Source: Clostridium sp. D33t1_170424_F3 (lineage in GTDB: Bacteria; Bacillota; Clostridia; Oscillospirales; Acutalibacteraceae). From it: a stretch of DNA of 64,000 nt. Within the stretch, counting starts at the first letter, position 1; every line of letters starts with the position of its first letter. The position numbers and the translations under genes were made by a program. Below the pieces are notes generated by a model. That model searched no databases. It was given only the letters and a program-made list of their open reading frames with translations, and had not been told where the DNA came from. The stretch is from contig NZ_JADPEG010000002.1 of NCBI RefSeq assembly GCF_015667585.1, forward strand, positions 62,001-126,000, given 5' to 3'. Below are positions 19,003-28,959 of the stretch, in pieces.

Positions 19003-19602
19003 GTGGATTATGATGCTTTTACCGGCGGCGTTGAGCCGGGAGGACTGCGTACAAAAAATCAAATTCGGATTTTGATCTGTTATCTGCTTTCCAGCGTCGA
19101 CGCTCCGTTGTCCCGGGAAGAGATCCTTCGTATTATGCAGGATAACGGACTTGCCAATTATTTTGAGATTACAGACGCGATTGCGGAGCTGTTGGCAAAC
19201 GGGAATCTTACGGAGGAGCCACAGAATCCGGAGCTGTTGACCGCTACGCCGCAAGCGCGCATGATCGCCAAGCAGCTGGATGCCGCCGTGCCGATCTCCG
19301 TACGGGAACACGCGGTCTCTGCCGCTGTTAATCTTTTGGCGGCCGCTAAGAGGGAACGTGAAAACAAAGTGGAGATTCGCCGCACGGACAACGGCTACAA
19401 CGTAATCTGCCATGTTTCCGGCGGAGATATGGAGCTGATGAGCTTTATGCTGTACGTGCCGGATCTGTACCAGGCACGAATGGTCAAACGGAATTTTCAT
19501 CGCGCCCCGGAAAACGTCTATCGCGTCCTGTTGGCGGCAGTAACAAACAATTCTGATCTGGTCGCAGATATTTTAAAGAACACGAAGGGAAACGCTTTAT
19601 AG
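19003..19602 (+). CDS. DUF4364 family protein
   Basis: 199 residues from a GTG at 19003 preceded by GGAGAGGG. The N-terminal half looks like a winged helix (NQIRILICYLLSSVDAPLSREEILRIM in two parts, residues about 20-50), matching DUF4364, a clostridial family of predicted DNA-binding proteins without known function. The C-terminal half is mixed alpha/beta. Its stop codon overlaps the convergent cutC stop by a few bases. Confidence 0.75.
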   Translation: MDYDAFTGGVEPGGLRTKNQIRILICYLLSSVDAPLSREEILRIMQDNGLANYFEITDAIAELLANGNLTEEPQNPELLTATPQARMIAKQLDAAVPISVREHAVSAAVNLLAAAKRERENKVEIRRTDNGYNVICHVSGGDMELMSFMLYVPDLYQARMVKRNFHRAPENVYRVLLAAVTNNSDLVADILKNTKGNAL

Positions 19603-20340
19603 CTGTTCCAGGATCTGTCGGGCGGCGGCAATCTCCGTTTCGTCCGTTTCAAAAATTGTATATTCACTCATCGCAGGCAGCCCCATGCTTACGCCGGCTT
19701 TCCGGTACCGCATGGCGCTGTCTTTCTCCTTTTTAGCGGAGAGATGAAAACTTCTCGCTCCGGTCTTCAGCGCCAGCTCACGCAGGTTTTCCGGTTTAAC
19801 ACCGCCGCCCACCAGAATTTCAACCGGACCAGCCTGTTTTACCAGCTCCTGCAAAAGTGCCGCGCCTTCCACCGCGCTGTTTTGCTGCCCAGAGGTCAGA
19901 ATGGTATCGATTCCCAGGGATTTCGCTTCTTCCAAAGCGCGGCGGGGATCGGCGCAGACGTCGAAGGCACGATGGAGCGTAACACAGCAGCTTTTACAAA
20001 GCGCCCGGACCTTTTCCATTTTTACAAGATCCAGGTTTCCATCCGGAAGCAGAAAACCTGTGACAATAGCGTCTGCGCCCGCCTGCGCCAGTGCGGAGAT
20101 TTCCTCAAGCATTACAGCAAATTCGTCGTCAGTATAGCAAAAATCGCCGAAACGCGGGCGCACCAGCACATGGGTGCGCATGTCCGTGCGCTCTTTTACT
20201 TGGTGCAAAAAAGAGAGACTTGGCGTAAGGCCTCCGACGACAAGACCGGTACACAGCTCAAGACGGTCCGCGCCTCCGCGCATTGCCGCTTCCGCGGAAG
20301 CAATGCTGTCGACACAGACTTCCAGAATAAAATGGTTCAT
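19597..20340 (-). CDS. cutC: CutC family protein
   Basis: 247 residues forming a TIM-barrel with the CutC hallmarks LEVCVDSIASA, GGADRLELC, GGLTPS, MRTHVLVRPRFGDFCY and LHRAFDV. CutC was first linked to copper tolerance in E. coli, but a direct copper role is doubtful and the enzymatic activity is not settled. It is monocistronic and converges on the DUF4364 gene with overlapping ends. Confidence 0.9.
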   Translation of the reverse strand: MNHFILEVCVDSIASAEAAMRGGADRLELCTGLVVGGLTPSLSFLHQVKERTDMRTHVLVRPRFGDFCYTDDEFAVMLEEISALAQAGADAIVTGFLLPDGNLDLVKMEKVRALCKSCCVTLHRAFDVCADPRRALEEAKSLGIDTILTSGQQNSAVEGAALLQELVKQAGPVEILVGGGVKPENLRELALKTGARSFHLSAKKEKDSAMRYRKAGVSMGLPAMSEYTIFETDETEIAAARQILEQL

Positions 20341-20728
20341 GGTGGACCTTCCTTTTCAATCTTTATTCGGCTGTATTGTACCACATATGATTTAAAAAAT
20401 CCAGAAAAGCACCTGAATTGAATAAAATTATTGCAGATTATGGGAGTAACATAGACCGGCCTCTGACGGTAAAACTTAGTCGTTTGCCGGTCCCTCACAG
20501 GGCGCAGCCATTCCATTTTAAATTTTATTTTCTATGTGCTGTGCTTCCCAACGCGTTTCTGAACCGCATAAATAAAAATTTACTGTTTTTATCATAAATA
20601 TGAATAACATCCCGCGAATCCGGTCATGCTATAGTTGGTGTTTCGGAATGCATGCGTTTGCCGTTTCGAAAACCACAACAGGCGCCGGCAGCTATTGGCT
20701 GCCGGCGCCTGCTTTTTGTCTTTTATGA
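20341..20728. other. Intergenic stretch between cutC and the topoisomerase genes
   Basis: About 390 bp without a supported gene. It is AT-rich with one long-loop hairpin (GACCGGC at about 20454 against GCCGGTC at about 20486) and the strong terminator at 20679-20717. The downstream T-run favours rightward transcription although no rightward gene precedes it. Confidence 0.5.
20679..20717. terminator. Strong hairpin terminator beyond parC
   Basis: A perfect 14-bp stem, CAGGCGCCGGCAGC with GCTGCCGGCGCCTG. The better T-run (TTTTT at 20713-20717) is on the right, while the left side reads TGTTGTGGTTTTC, so it may work for parC but is oriented for a rightward transcript. Confidence 0.8.
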
Positions 20729-22963
20729 TTAAGATAAAGTGGTCTGCTCCCCCGCCGTTTCCTCCGCCGTTGGCAGAGCACCGATTGCCGGGATGTTTTT
20801 ACGGTAGCGATCCGGTTTCATCAGCATCCCTTCCGCATACGGAACAACCTGCATCAGACGCCCGCCCTTGCGCAGAGTCATTACAGCGACGCCCTGTGTA
20901 TTGCGCGTCGTCTTGGGTTGGATCGCACCGGTATGCACCAGCAGCATCCGGCCCTGCGCGTTGGTAAACAGGACCTCGCCGTCCTCCCGCAGCTGCAGGA
21001 TAGCGGCAATCGGCGCTTTGTCGCTGTATGCGCCCAGCAGTTTACGGCGGTTGGTCTTTGTGGCATATGCCTGCAGCTCCACCTTCGCCGCCTTGCCGTT
21101 CTCAAAGCAGAACAGCATATAGCCGCTGTGATCCTTTGTGACGGCCATATAAAGGGCGTTTTCCCCCTCGTCCATCCCCAGCTTCGCCGGGATATATTCG
21201 CCCAGCACGCTGGCTTTGGTATCTCCAAAATCGGAGGCCTTCGCCTTGTACACCTGTGCGCGGTCGGTAAAGAACAACAGCTCCGCCGCGTTGCTGCTCT
21301 CGATCTGCTGCGCCACACTGTCCCCTTCCTTGAGCTTCTGCTCCCCGCTCATGCGCAGGGACTGCGGGGTGATCTTTTTAAAGTAACCCTCTTTGGTAAA
21401 GAACAGATGCACCGGATAATCCGGCACGCTCTCCTCCTCGGCGTACTCCTCCAGCTCGTCGGAATAGATCAGCATCGTGCGGCGCGGCTGCCCGTACTGC
21501 TTGGCGACTGCCTGCAGCTCCGCAATGATGATGCTTTTCACTTTGGATTTGCTGTCCAGGATCGCCTGCAGCGCCGCGATGTCCTTTTCCAGCTGGTCCG
21601 TCTCTTCCGTCCTTTTGAGGATATACTCCCGGTTTAAATGGCGCAGCTTGATCTCCGCTACATACTCCGCCTGAATCTCATCGATGCCGAAGCCGATCAT
21701 CAGGTTCGGTACGACCTCGGATTCCTCTTCCGTATTGCGGACGATGGAAACCGCCTTGTCGATGTCCAGCAGGATTGCCTGCAGCCCCTTGAGCAGGTGC
21801 AGCTTGTCCCGCTTTTTGCTGAGGTCGTAATACGTGCGGCGGCGGATACACTCGATGCGGAACGCCACCCATTCCTGCAGCAGCGATCCTACGCCCAGCA
21901 CGCGCGGCATACCGCCGATCAGCACGTTAAAGTTGCAGGAGAAGCTGTCCTCCAGTGTCGTAAGCTTAAACAACCGCTGCATCAGACGGTCCGGCTCCAC
22001 ACCGCGCTTGAGGTCAATGGTGATCTTCATGCCGTCCAGTCCGGTTTCATCGCGAATATCCGCTACCTCTTTTACCTTCCCCTGCTTGACCAGGTCCACA
22101 ACCTTTTCCACAATCGCTTCCACGGTGGTGGTGGGCGGAATCTGCGTCACGTCGATGCAGTTGGCAGCCTTGTCGTAGGAATACCGGGACCGGACGCGGA
22201 AGCTTCCCCGCCCGGTGCGGTATATTTCATTCATCTGTTTGGCGTCGTAAATGAGCTGCCCGCCGCCGGGAAAATCCGGCGCCTGCAGGGTGGATGTGAT
22301 ATCGTGCTCCGGGTCCCGCATCAGCGCAATTGTCGTCTGGCAGATTTCCGCCAGATTAAACGGGCAGATAGAACTCGCCATGCCGACGGCAATGCCCGTA
22401 TTGGCGTTGACGAGCACCGTCGGGAAGGTCGCCGGCAGAAGCGTCGGTTCCTTCAGGGTGTTGTCGTAGTTGTCCACGAAGTCGACGGTATCCTTGTCAA
22501 TATCGCTGAAAAGCTCCTTGCAGATGTCATCCAGCCGCGCTTCCGTATAACGGGACGCCGCCCACGCCATATCGCGCGAATAGAATTTACCAAAGTTTCC
22601 CTTGGAATCCACAAACGGGTGCAAAAGAGCCTCGTAGCCGCGGCTCAACCGCACCATTGTGTCGTAAATCGCCGCGTCGCCGTGCGGGTTCAGCTTCATC
22701 GTCTGCCCCACGATATTGGCGGACTTGGTACGGGTGGGCCCCAGAAGCCCCATCTTATACATGGTATACAACAGCTTGCGGTGGGCGGGCTTGAAGCCGT
22801 CGATTTCCGGGATGGCGCGCGATAGAATGACGCTCATCGCATAGGGCATATAGTTCTGCTCCAGCGTCTCCGTGATCTGCTGCTCTACAATCTCGCCCGC
22901 GCCCTCAATAACGCCGCTTGCTTTGGCGCGCGGCGCGGCCTGTTCCTTGCGTTTTCTCGGCAT
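20729..22963 (-). CDS. parC: DNA topoisomerase IV subunit A (type IIA topoisomerase)
   Basis: 744 residues. The breakage-reunion domain has catalytic Tyr139 in AASRYTEARL and the quinolone-region segment NPHGDAAIYDTM at about 92-103. The C-terminal beta-propeller region lacks a canonical gyrase QRRGGKG box, favouring decatenating topoisomerase IV over gyrase, although clostridial GyrA-like paralogues can be hard to separate. It follows parE by 12 bp in one operon, and the two subunits form an A2B2 enzyme that unlinks replicated chromosomes. Confidence 0.87.
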   Translation of the reverse strand: MPRKRKEQAAPRAKASGVIEGAGEIVEQQITETLEQNYMPYAMSVILSRAIPEIDGFKPAHRKLLYTMYKMGLLGPTRTKSANIVGQTMKLNPHGDAAIYDTMVRLSRGYEALLHPFVDSKGNFGKFYSRDMAWAASRYTEARLDDICKELFSDIDKDTVDFVDNYDNTLKEPTLLPATFPTVLVNANTGIAVGMASSICPFNLAEICQTTIALMRDPEHDITSTLQAPDFPGGGQLIYDAKQMNEIYRTGRGSFRVRSRYSYDKAANCIDVTQIPPTTTVEAIVEKVVDLVKQGKVKEVADIRDETGLDGMKITIDLKRGVEPDRLMQRLFKLTTLEDSFSCNFNVLIGGMPRVLGVGSLLQEWVAFRIECIRRRTYYDLSKKRDKLHLLKGLQAILLDIDKAVSIVRNTEEESEVVPNLMIGFGIDEIQAEYVAEIKLRHLNREYILKRTEETDQLEKDIAALQAILDSKSKVKSIIIAELQAVAKQYGQPRRTMLIYSDELEEYAEEESVPDYPVHLFFTKEGYFKKITPQSLRMSGEQKLKEGDSVAQQIESSNAAELLFFTDRAQVYKAKASDFGDTKASVLGEYIPAKLGMDEGENALYMAVTKDHSGYMLFCFENGKAAKVELQAYATKTNRRKLLGAYSDKAPIAAILQLREDGEVLFTNAQGRMLLVHTGAIQPKTTRNTQGVAVMTLRKGGRLMQVVPYAEGMLMKPDRYRKNIPAIGALPTAEETAGEQTTLS

Positions 22964-22975
22964 ATTCCCACCTCC

Positions 22976-24952
22976 TTAGCTGACGTCCGCGGCATCCAGA
23001 TACAAATGCCCGTTTTCCGCAATATAATCCTTGCGCCCGGAAAGATTGTCCCCCAGGAGCAGGTCAAAAATCTGTGCCGTGCGCGCCGCGTCCTCCGGCA
23101 TGACTTTAATCAGACGGCGCGTCTCCGGATTCATCGTGGTCAGGTTCATCATGTCCGGTTCGTTTTCGCCCAATCCCTTGGAGCGCTGGATCGTAAACTT
23201 TTTCCCAGCCAGCTTATTGAGCACGTCGTCCTTCTCCTTCTCCGTGTAGGCAAAGAAGGTTTCCGTCTTGGTCGTGATCTCAAACAGCGGCGATTCCGCG
23301 ATAAACACCTTGCCCACGTTGATCAGGGTGGGCGTCAAACGGTACAGCATGGTTAAAAGCAGCGTACGGATCTGGAAGCCGTCCACGTCCGCATCAGTGC
23401 AAAGAATAACCTTATTCCAACGCAGCTGGGAAAGGTCAAAAGTGGATAGCTCTTTGTTTGCCTTCGCCTTGACTTCCACGCCGCAGCCCAGCACTTTGAG
23501 CAGGTCTGTAATAATTTCACTTTTGAAGATTTTATCGTAATCTGCCTTGAGACAATTCAGGATTTTGCCGCGGATCGGCATGATCGCCTGAAAGTTCGGG
23601 TCACGGGCCTGCTTACAGGCGCCCAACGCGGAATCTCCCTCCACGATAAAGATTTCACGCTCGTTGACGTCGCGGGTGCGGCAGTCCACAAACTTCGCCA
23701 CGCGGCTGGTGATGTCCATGTTGCTGTTGAGCTTCTTTTTAATATTCAGGCGCGTCTTCTCCGCGTCCTCACGGCTGCGCTTGTTAATCAGTACCTGCGC
23801 GGCAATCTTGTCCGCCTCCAGCGGATTCTCAATAAAATAAATCTCCAGCTGATGGCGGAGCATCTCCGTCATGGCCTCCTGAATGCCTTTGTTGGTGATG
23901 GCTTTTTTCGTCTGGTTCTCATAGGAGGTCTGGTTGGAAAAGGAGGAGATAATCAGGATGAGGCATTCTTCCACATCCGCAAAGGTGATCTTGCTCTCGT
24001 TCTTATTGTATTTGCCGGTCTGTTTTAAGTATGAATCAATCTGGTATACAAAAGCGTTGCGCGCGGCCTTGTCCGGCGCACCGCCGTGTTCCAGCCAGCT
24101 GGAATTGTGGTAATACTCAATCTGCTTGCTGCGGTTGGAGAAAGCCAGCGCCACATTGATTTTGGTGCGGTATTCCGCTTTGTCGGCACGGTCGCGCACC
24201 TTGCGCTCCGCCTGCCAGAACTGCACGGAAGTAAGCGCGTCTTCCCCCGCAATCTCCTTGACATGGTCCACAATGCCCTGCTGGTAGAGAAACTCCGTCG
24301 TTTCAAATTTGCCGCCTGCCTGGTTGCGAAACAGAAACCTGATCCCGTCGTTGACGATCGCCTGCCGCTTAATAATATCCAGATAGTATTCCGCCGGCAC
24401 ACGGATGTCCGTAAACACCTGGATGTCCGGTTTCCAGCGGATTTTGGTGCCGCTTTTGCCGTTGTACGGCTCCTTTTTGAGGCCGCCGACGTTCTCGCCG
24501 TGCTCAAAATGCAGATTAAACCGGAACCCGTCCCGGCACACCTCTACATCCATATACTCGGAAGCATACTGTGTGGCGCACAGGCCCAGGCCGTTGAGGC
24601 CCAGCGAATACTCATAACTCTCCGCCGCCGCATTATTGTATTTGCCGCCCGCATACAGCTCGCAGAAGGCCAGCTCCCAGTTGTAGCGCTGTTCCTTCTG
24701 GTTGTAATCCACAGGACAGCCGCGCCCGTGGTCGCAGACCTCTACCGAATCGTCCGCGTAGCGGGTGATGGTGATTTCGCTGCCGTAGCCCTCGCGCGCC
24801 TCGTCGATGGAATTGGATAAAATCTCAAATATCGAATGTTCGCACCCCTCGATACCATCCGAACCGAAGATGACGGCCGGGCGGCGGCGGACACGGTCCG
24901 CCCCTTTCAGGGATGATATGCTTTCATTGCCGTAAACCGGTTTTTTTGCCAT
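22976..24952 (-). CDS. parE: DNA topoisomerase IV subunit B (type IIA topoisomerase ATPase)
   Basis: 658 residues from the ATG at 24952, which has GGGGAG 11 bases upstream; in-frame codons further upstream lack a site. The GHKL ATPase has EILSNSIDEA (catalytic Glu at the start, with Ser replacing the usual Asp), DHGRGCPVD and a GLNGLGLC lid. The TOPRIM domain has EGDSALG and DADVDG metal motifs. It pairs with parC downstream. Compared with GyrB the sequence is divergent, which fits the special clostridial topoisomerase IV lineage. Confidence 0.87.
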   Translation of the reverse strand: MAKKPVYGNESISSLKGADRVRRRPAVIFGSDGIEGCEHSIFEILSNSIDEAREGYGSEITITRYADDSVEVCDHGRGCPVDYNQKEQRYNWELAFCELYAGGKYNNAAAESYEYSLGLNGLGLCATQYASEYMDVEVCRDGFRFNLHFEHGENVGGLKKEPYNGKSGTKIRWKPDIQVFTDIRVPAEYYLDIIKRQAIVNDGIRFLFRNQAGGKFETTEFLYQQGIVDHVKEIAGEDALTSVQFWQAERKVRDRADKAEYRTKINVALAFSNRSKQIEYYHNSSWLEHGGAPDKAARNAFVYQIDSYLKQTGKYNKNESKITFADVEECLILIISSFSNQTSYENQTKKAITNKGIQEAMTEMLRHQLEIYFIENPLEADKIAAQVLINKRSREDAEKTRLNIKKKLNSNMDITSRVAKFVDCRTRDVNEREIFIVEGDSALGACKQARDPNFQAIMPIRGKILNCLKADYDKIFKSEIITDLLKVLGCGVEVKAKANKELSTFDLSQLRWNKVILCTDADVDGFQIRTLLLTMLYRLTPTLINVGKVFIAESPLFEITTKTETFFAYTEKEKDDVLNKLAGKKFTIQRSKGLGENEPDMMNLTTMNPETRRLIKVMPEDAARTAQIFDLLLGDNLSGRKDYIAENGHLYLDAADVS

Positions 24953-25081
24953 TGAATCGATCGCTCCCCAAGTTTTATTGTTCCTGTCCATTCTCCGCGG
25001 ATGCTCCTGTTCCACAAAACATACGTGCGAATCCCATCCGCAAAAAGAAGGGGAATGTTTGTACATTCCCCTCTTTCTATT

Positions 25082-26974
25082 TTACCCGATTGTGACGGGT
25101 TCTTTCTTCTCTTCCGGATATTGATACGTCCCATTCATAACAGCGGCAAAATCTTCTCCGCCCATCTTCTCATTCTGGTACAGGAACTTCGCCACCTCAT
25201 GCAGCTGGTCCATGTGCTCGGTGAGAATAGTTTCCGTCCGATGGTACGCATCCACCAGCAGACTCTTGATCTCCCGATCGATCGCGGAAGCAGTCTCCTC
25301 GGAATAGTTGCGGACATGGCCCATATCCCTGCCCAGGAACGGCTCGCTGTCGTCCGCGCCGTACTGTACCGGGCCCAGCTTTTCGCTCATACCGTATTTT
25401 GTCACCATGGAACGCGCCGTTTTGGTCGCACGCTCAATGTCGTTGGAAGCGCCGGTCGAAATATCGTCCAGCGTCAGAGCCTCCGCCACACGGCCGCCCA
25501 AAAGGACTACCAAGTCCTCCTTCATCTCCTTGCGGGACTGATAGGAGCGGTCCTCCGTGGGCAGATGCATGGTATAGCCGCCCGCCATGCCGCGCGGGAT
25601 AATGGAAATCTGATGCACCGGGTCCTGCGTCGGACAGTAGAAGGTCGCCACCGCATGGCCCGCCTCGTGATACGCCGTCAGGGTCTTCTCCCGCTCCGTC
25701 ATCACATGGCTCTTCTTCTCCGTGCCCACCACAACCTTGATGGTGGCCTCTTCGATCTCCGCCATGGTGATGGCCTTGAGGTTCTTTCTGGCCGCCAGCA
25801 ACGCGGCCTCGTTCAGCAGGTTTTCCAGATCCGCGCCGGTAAAACCGGCGGTGGTCTTCGCAATGGTCCGCAACACCACGTCGGGCGCCAGCGGCTTGCC
25901 GCGCGCGTGAACCTTCAGGATTTCTTCGCGGCCCTTGATATCCGGATAGCTGACAACCACCTGGCGGTCAAACCGGCCGGGACGCATCAGCGCCGGGTCG
26001 AGGACGTCGGGGCGGTTGGTCGCCGCGATCATAATCACGCCTTCGTTCGCGCCAAAGCCGTCCATTTCCACCAACAGCTGGTTCAAAGTCTGTTCGCGTT
26101 CATCGTGCCCGCCGCCCAGTCCGGCGCCGCGCTGGCGGCCGACCGCGTCGATCTCATCGATGAAGATAATGCAGGGGGAATTCTTTTTTGCCTGTTCAAA
26201 CAGATCGCGGACGCGGGACGCGCCGACGCCGACGAACATCTCTACAAAGTCCGAGCCGGAAATCGAGAAAAACGGCACGCCCGCCTCGCCCGCGACCGCG
26301 CGCGCCAGCAGCGTTTTACCGGTGCCCGGAGGGCCCACCAGCAGCACGCCCTTCGGGATGCGCGCACCCAGCTCGTTGTATTTCTTCGGATTTTTGAGAA
26401 ACTCCACAATTTCGCGCAGCTCCTCTTTTTCCTCATCCGCGCCCGCCACATCGGCAAACGTGGTCTTGCGCTTTTCATCCGCCATCTGCTTGATCTTCGC
26501 CTTGCCAAAGTTCATCTGCTTGCCGGCGTCGCCCATGGTGGAGTTCAGGCGCTTCATCATAAACCACCAGAGGAACACGCCCAGGGCCAGCACCACCAGC
26601 ATCGGCAGCATGCTCACCAGCCAGGAGGTTTCCGGCGCGCGCTGGATGTCGCGCTTCATGCGCTCTTCACCGTCGCGTTTGGCGTTGTACTCGTCCACAT
26701 AGGGCTGAATCTCCAGCAGCAGGTACTGCGAGTTCGGCGCCGTATAGTTGATAATGCTCTTCTTTTCATCGTTGAGCTGCAGGCGCATTTCACCCGTGCC
26801 CATGTTGATGGAAAACTCCGTCACCTGTTCATCCTGAAAGTAATTCACGATGTCCGAATAGACGTAGGCTTTTTCCGAAGGCCGGTTGCTGAACAGCAGG
26901 GCGATCACCAGAAAGAGCGCGATAGGGATACCCAGGTAGATCAGCATGCGTTTCATGGTGTCCTTATTTTCCAA
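25082..26974 (-). CDS. ftsH: ATP-dependent zinc metalloprotease FtsH
   Basis: 630 residues. Two membrane segments (about 10-28 and 117-139) flank an external domain. The AAA+ module carries Walker A GPPGTGKT (214-221) and the second region of homology, and the peptidase has the zinc motif HEAGH (436-440). The hexamer degrades membrane and regulatory proteins at the cytoplasmic face. It lies 31 bp after hpt in the conserved tilS-hpt-ftsH order. Confidence 0.96.
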   Translation of the reverse strand: MENKDTMKRMLIYLGIPIALFLVIALLFSNRPSEKAYVYSDIVNYFQDEQVTEFSINMGTGEMRLQLNDEKKSIINYTAPNSQYLLLEIQPYVDEYNAKRDGEERMKRDIQRAPETSWLVSMLPMLVVLALGVFLWWFMMKRLNSTMGDAGKQMNFGKAKIKQMADEKRKTTFADVAGADEEKEELREIVEFLKNPKKYNELGARIPKGVLLVGPPGTGKTLLARAVAGEAGVPFFSISGSDFVEMFVGVGASRVRDLFEQAKKNSPCIIFIDEIDAVGRQRGAGLGGGHDEREQTLNQLLVEMDGFGANEGVIMIAATNRPDVLDPALMRPGRFDRQVVVSYPDIKGREEILKVHARGKPLAPDVVLRTIAKTTAGFTGADLENLLNEAALLAARKNLKAITMAEIEEATIKVVVGTEKKSHVMTEREKTLTAYHEAGHAVATFYCPTQDPVHQISIIPRGMAGGYTMHLPTEDRSYQSRKEMKEDLVVLLGGRVAEALTLDDISTGASNDIERATKTARSMVTKYGMSEKLGPVQYGADDSEPFLGRDMGHVRNYSEETASAIDREIKSLLVDAYHRTETILTEHMDQLHEVAKFLYQNEKMGGEDFAAVMNGTYQYPEEKKEPVTIG

Positions 26975-27005
26975 AATCTACATTCACTCCTTTACAGAGG
27001 TTCCG

Positions 27006-27545
27006 TCAGCCGCCGTATACCTCCGGCTTTAAAATGCCCACAAAGGGAAGATTGCGGTATTTTTCATCATAATCAAGCCCATAGCCCACGATAAAGGCGT
27101 CCGGGACATTGGTACCCACATAATCCGCGCTTATGTCGACGGTGCGGCGCTCCGGCTTGTCAAACAGCGTGCAGAGCCTGATGCTTCTGGGTCCGCGGGA
27201 CTGCAGAAGCTCCAGTATGTAGCTGAGCGTCATGCCGCTGTCCAGAATATCTTCCACCACCAGCAGGTCGTAACCCGCGAGCGGAATATCCAAATCCTTG
27301 ACAATCTTGACCACGCCGGAGGTTTTGACCCCGGAACCGTAACTGGATACGGACATAAAATCCACCCGGCACGGAATCGTGATCGCGCGCATGAGGTCCG
27401 CCATAAAGACCACGGAGCCCTTCAATACGCTGATCATCAACAGGTTTTTATCCTTGTAATCCTCGCTGATCTGCTTACCGATCCGCTGGACCGTTTCCGC
27501 CAGATACGATTCGCTGAACAGCACTTCCTGAATATCGTTCACCAT
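27006..27545 (-). CDS. hpt: Hypoxanthine phosphoribosyltransferase
   Basis: 179 residues from the ATG at 27545; AAAGGGATGGG lies just upstream. It makes IMP or GMP from free purines and PRPP. The PRPP-binding loop VVEDILDSGMTLSYI and the LLMISVLKGSVVFMADL segment are diagnostic. Its first 71 bases overlap the end of tilS in another frame, so the two are probably translationally coupled. Confidence 0.93.
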   Translation of the reverse strand: MVNDIQEVLFSESYLAETVQRIGKQISEDYKDKNLLMISVLKGSVVFMADLMRAITIPCRVDFMSVSSYGSGVKTSGVVKIVKDLDIPLAGYDLLVVEDILDSGMTLSYILELLQSRGPRSIRLCTLFDKPERRTVDISADYVGTNVPDAFIVGYGLDYDEKYRNLPFVGILKPEVYGG

Positions 27546-28959
27546 TGGTGTACCCATCCCTTTCCCATTCGTCCTGGGAGCCGTCCGCCCTTGCGCCGCT
27601 CCCGGCAGGTTCCACTCTGATTGCAACCGCCTGCTGTGTTCCGGGCAAAACCCGGGCGCTTTCCGCCGGGCCGAAGCCCTCTATCCAAAGAATCTCCCCA
27701 CCGCTTTCCAGCAAAATGACTTTGTCTCGCAGCAGGGGTTCCAGCTTTGCCTCATTAAACAGCTTTTTCAGCGATTTGGACACGCCGCGGCCCGCCGGAC
27801 GAAAGACATCGCCCGCACGCCGGGTCCGAAAGACTGGATTAGTCCATATTGTATCACAGTTGATGCAATTATGAAATAACAAATTATGAAATTTATTCTC
27901 TGTTTGAACGGCATTCTTGTTAATTTTTTTTAAACAAATGCTGCGCCCGTCCGGCGTCTGCGTGACCGGGAACAAAACCGGCACGCTCCACGGCTCCGTG
28001 CGCTCCGGTGCGACAAAAAGAGTATTGCCCTGCGCGGCGATTTGTATTCCTCCCGCAACGCTGACGGCGCCCTTTCCTGCGGCGATCACATTCGCAACAG
28101 CTTCCAGATGCCTGCTTTCCAGCCGCGCATCCCCGGCGCGCCGGATCACAACCGCCGCCGCACGCACCAGAACCGGCCGTGCCAATGCCTTTAAAACAGC
28201 GAGATTGTATCCATGAGGCGTCTCCGCACGCTGAACCGCCTGCTCCGCCTGTTCCTGCAAAAACGCCTCGTCCCGCGCCAGCCGCACTGTCATGCCCGCA
28301 ATTTCTTTTTCAAACGCGGGATTGATCCGCTTCAAAACCGGCACGACGTCCAGCCGCACCCGGTTGCGTGCAAAATCCCGCTCCAGGTTGGAACTGTCCG
28401 TTACATACGGCAGCCCGTAAAACCGGCAATACACTTCCACCTGTTCGCGCACGACACGGATCAGCGGGCGAATGATATTGCCGCGCACCGGTGGAATGCC
28501 GCACAGCCCGCGCACACCCGTACCTTTGGCCAAGTTGAGCAAAACGGTCTCCGCGCTGTCGGAAAGGGTATGCGCCGTAGCAATTCTGGCGTCCTCTGAC
28601 CGGGCCAGCTCCTGAAAAAAGGCGTAGCGTACCTCCCGTCCGCATTCCTCCAGACCCTGCTTCCGCTCCTCCGCCAGGCGTTTGACGTCGGCATGCAGAA
28701 CCCGGAGCGGAATCCGGTTTTCCGCGCACCATTTGCGGACAAACGCCTCGTCCGCATCCGATTCCGCCCCGCGCAGCCCGTGGTTGACGTGCGCGGCAAG
28801 CACCTCCGCCTTCTCCTGATAAACGAGAAAATGGGTAAGCGCCATTGAGTCCGCCCCGCCCGACAGGCCCACAACGACCCTGCCGCCCGGCGGGAGCATA
28901 CCAAACTCGGCGATTACCCCTTGAACCAGCTCTTTTATGATTGCGATTTCCTCACTCAC
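27475..28959 (-). CDS. tilS: tRNA(Ile)-lysidine synthase
   Basis: 494 residues from a GTG at 28959, nine bases after AGGAGG; this start overlaps the last codons of dnaB. The PP-loop SGGADS (33-38) binds ATP to attach lysine to C34 of the CAU-anticodon isoleucine tRNA, which makes it read AUA. The C-terminal domain contains RTRRAGDVFRPAGRG and SKSLKKLF, as expected. A short AT-rich patch (27841-27930) encodes a conserved part of that domain and is not an insertion. The C-terminus runs 71 nt into hpt, longer than most homologues. Confidence 0.93.
   Translation of the reverse strand: MSEEIAIIKELVQGVIAEFGMLPPGGRVVVGLSGGADSMALTHFLVYQEKAEVLAAHVNHGLRGAESDADEAFVRKWCAENRIPLRVLHADVKRLAEERKQGLEECGREVRYAFFQELARSEDARIATAHTLSDSAETVLLNLAKGTGVRGLCGIPPVRGNIIRPLIRVVREQVEVYCRFYGLPYVTDSSNLERDFARNRVRLDVVPVLKRINPAFEKEIAGMTVRLARDEAFLQEQAEQAVQRAETPHGYNLAVLKALARPVLVRAAAVVIRRAGDARLESRHLEAVANVIAAGKGAVSVAGGIQIAAQGNTLFVAPERTEPWSVPVLFPVTQTPDGRSICLKKINKNAVQTENKFHNLLFHNCINCDTIWTNPVFRTRRAGDVFRPAGRGVSKSLKKLFNEAKLEPLLRDKVILLESGGEILWIEGFGPAESARVLPGTQQAVAIRVEPAGSGARADGSQDEWERDGYTNGERYSGSAVQRIVSGGNGPADR

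Noticed and set aside
25001..27094. 697-codon frame antisense to ftsH and hpt
   Set aside because: Arg/His/Gln-rich composition typical of antisense shadows; ftsH and hpt are certain.
27841..27930. AT-rich insertion inside tilS
   Set aside because: The translated sequence contains conserved TilS C-terminal domain residues just before RTRRAGDVFRP, so it is native.
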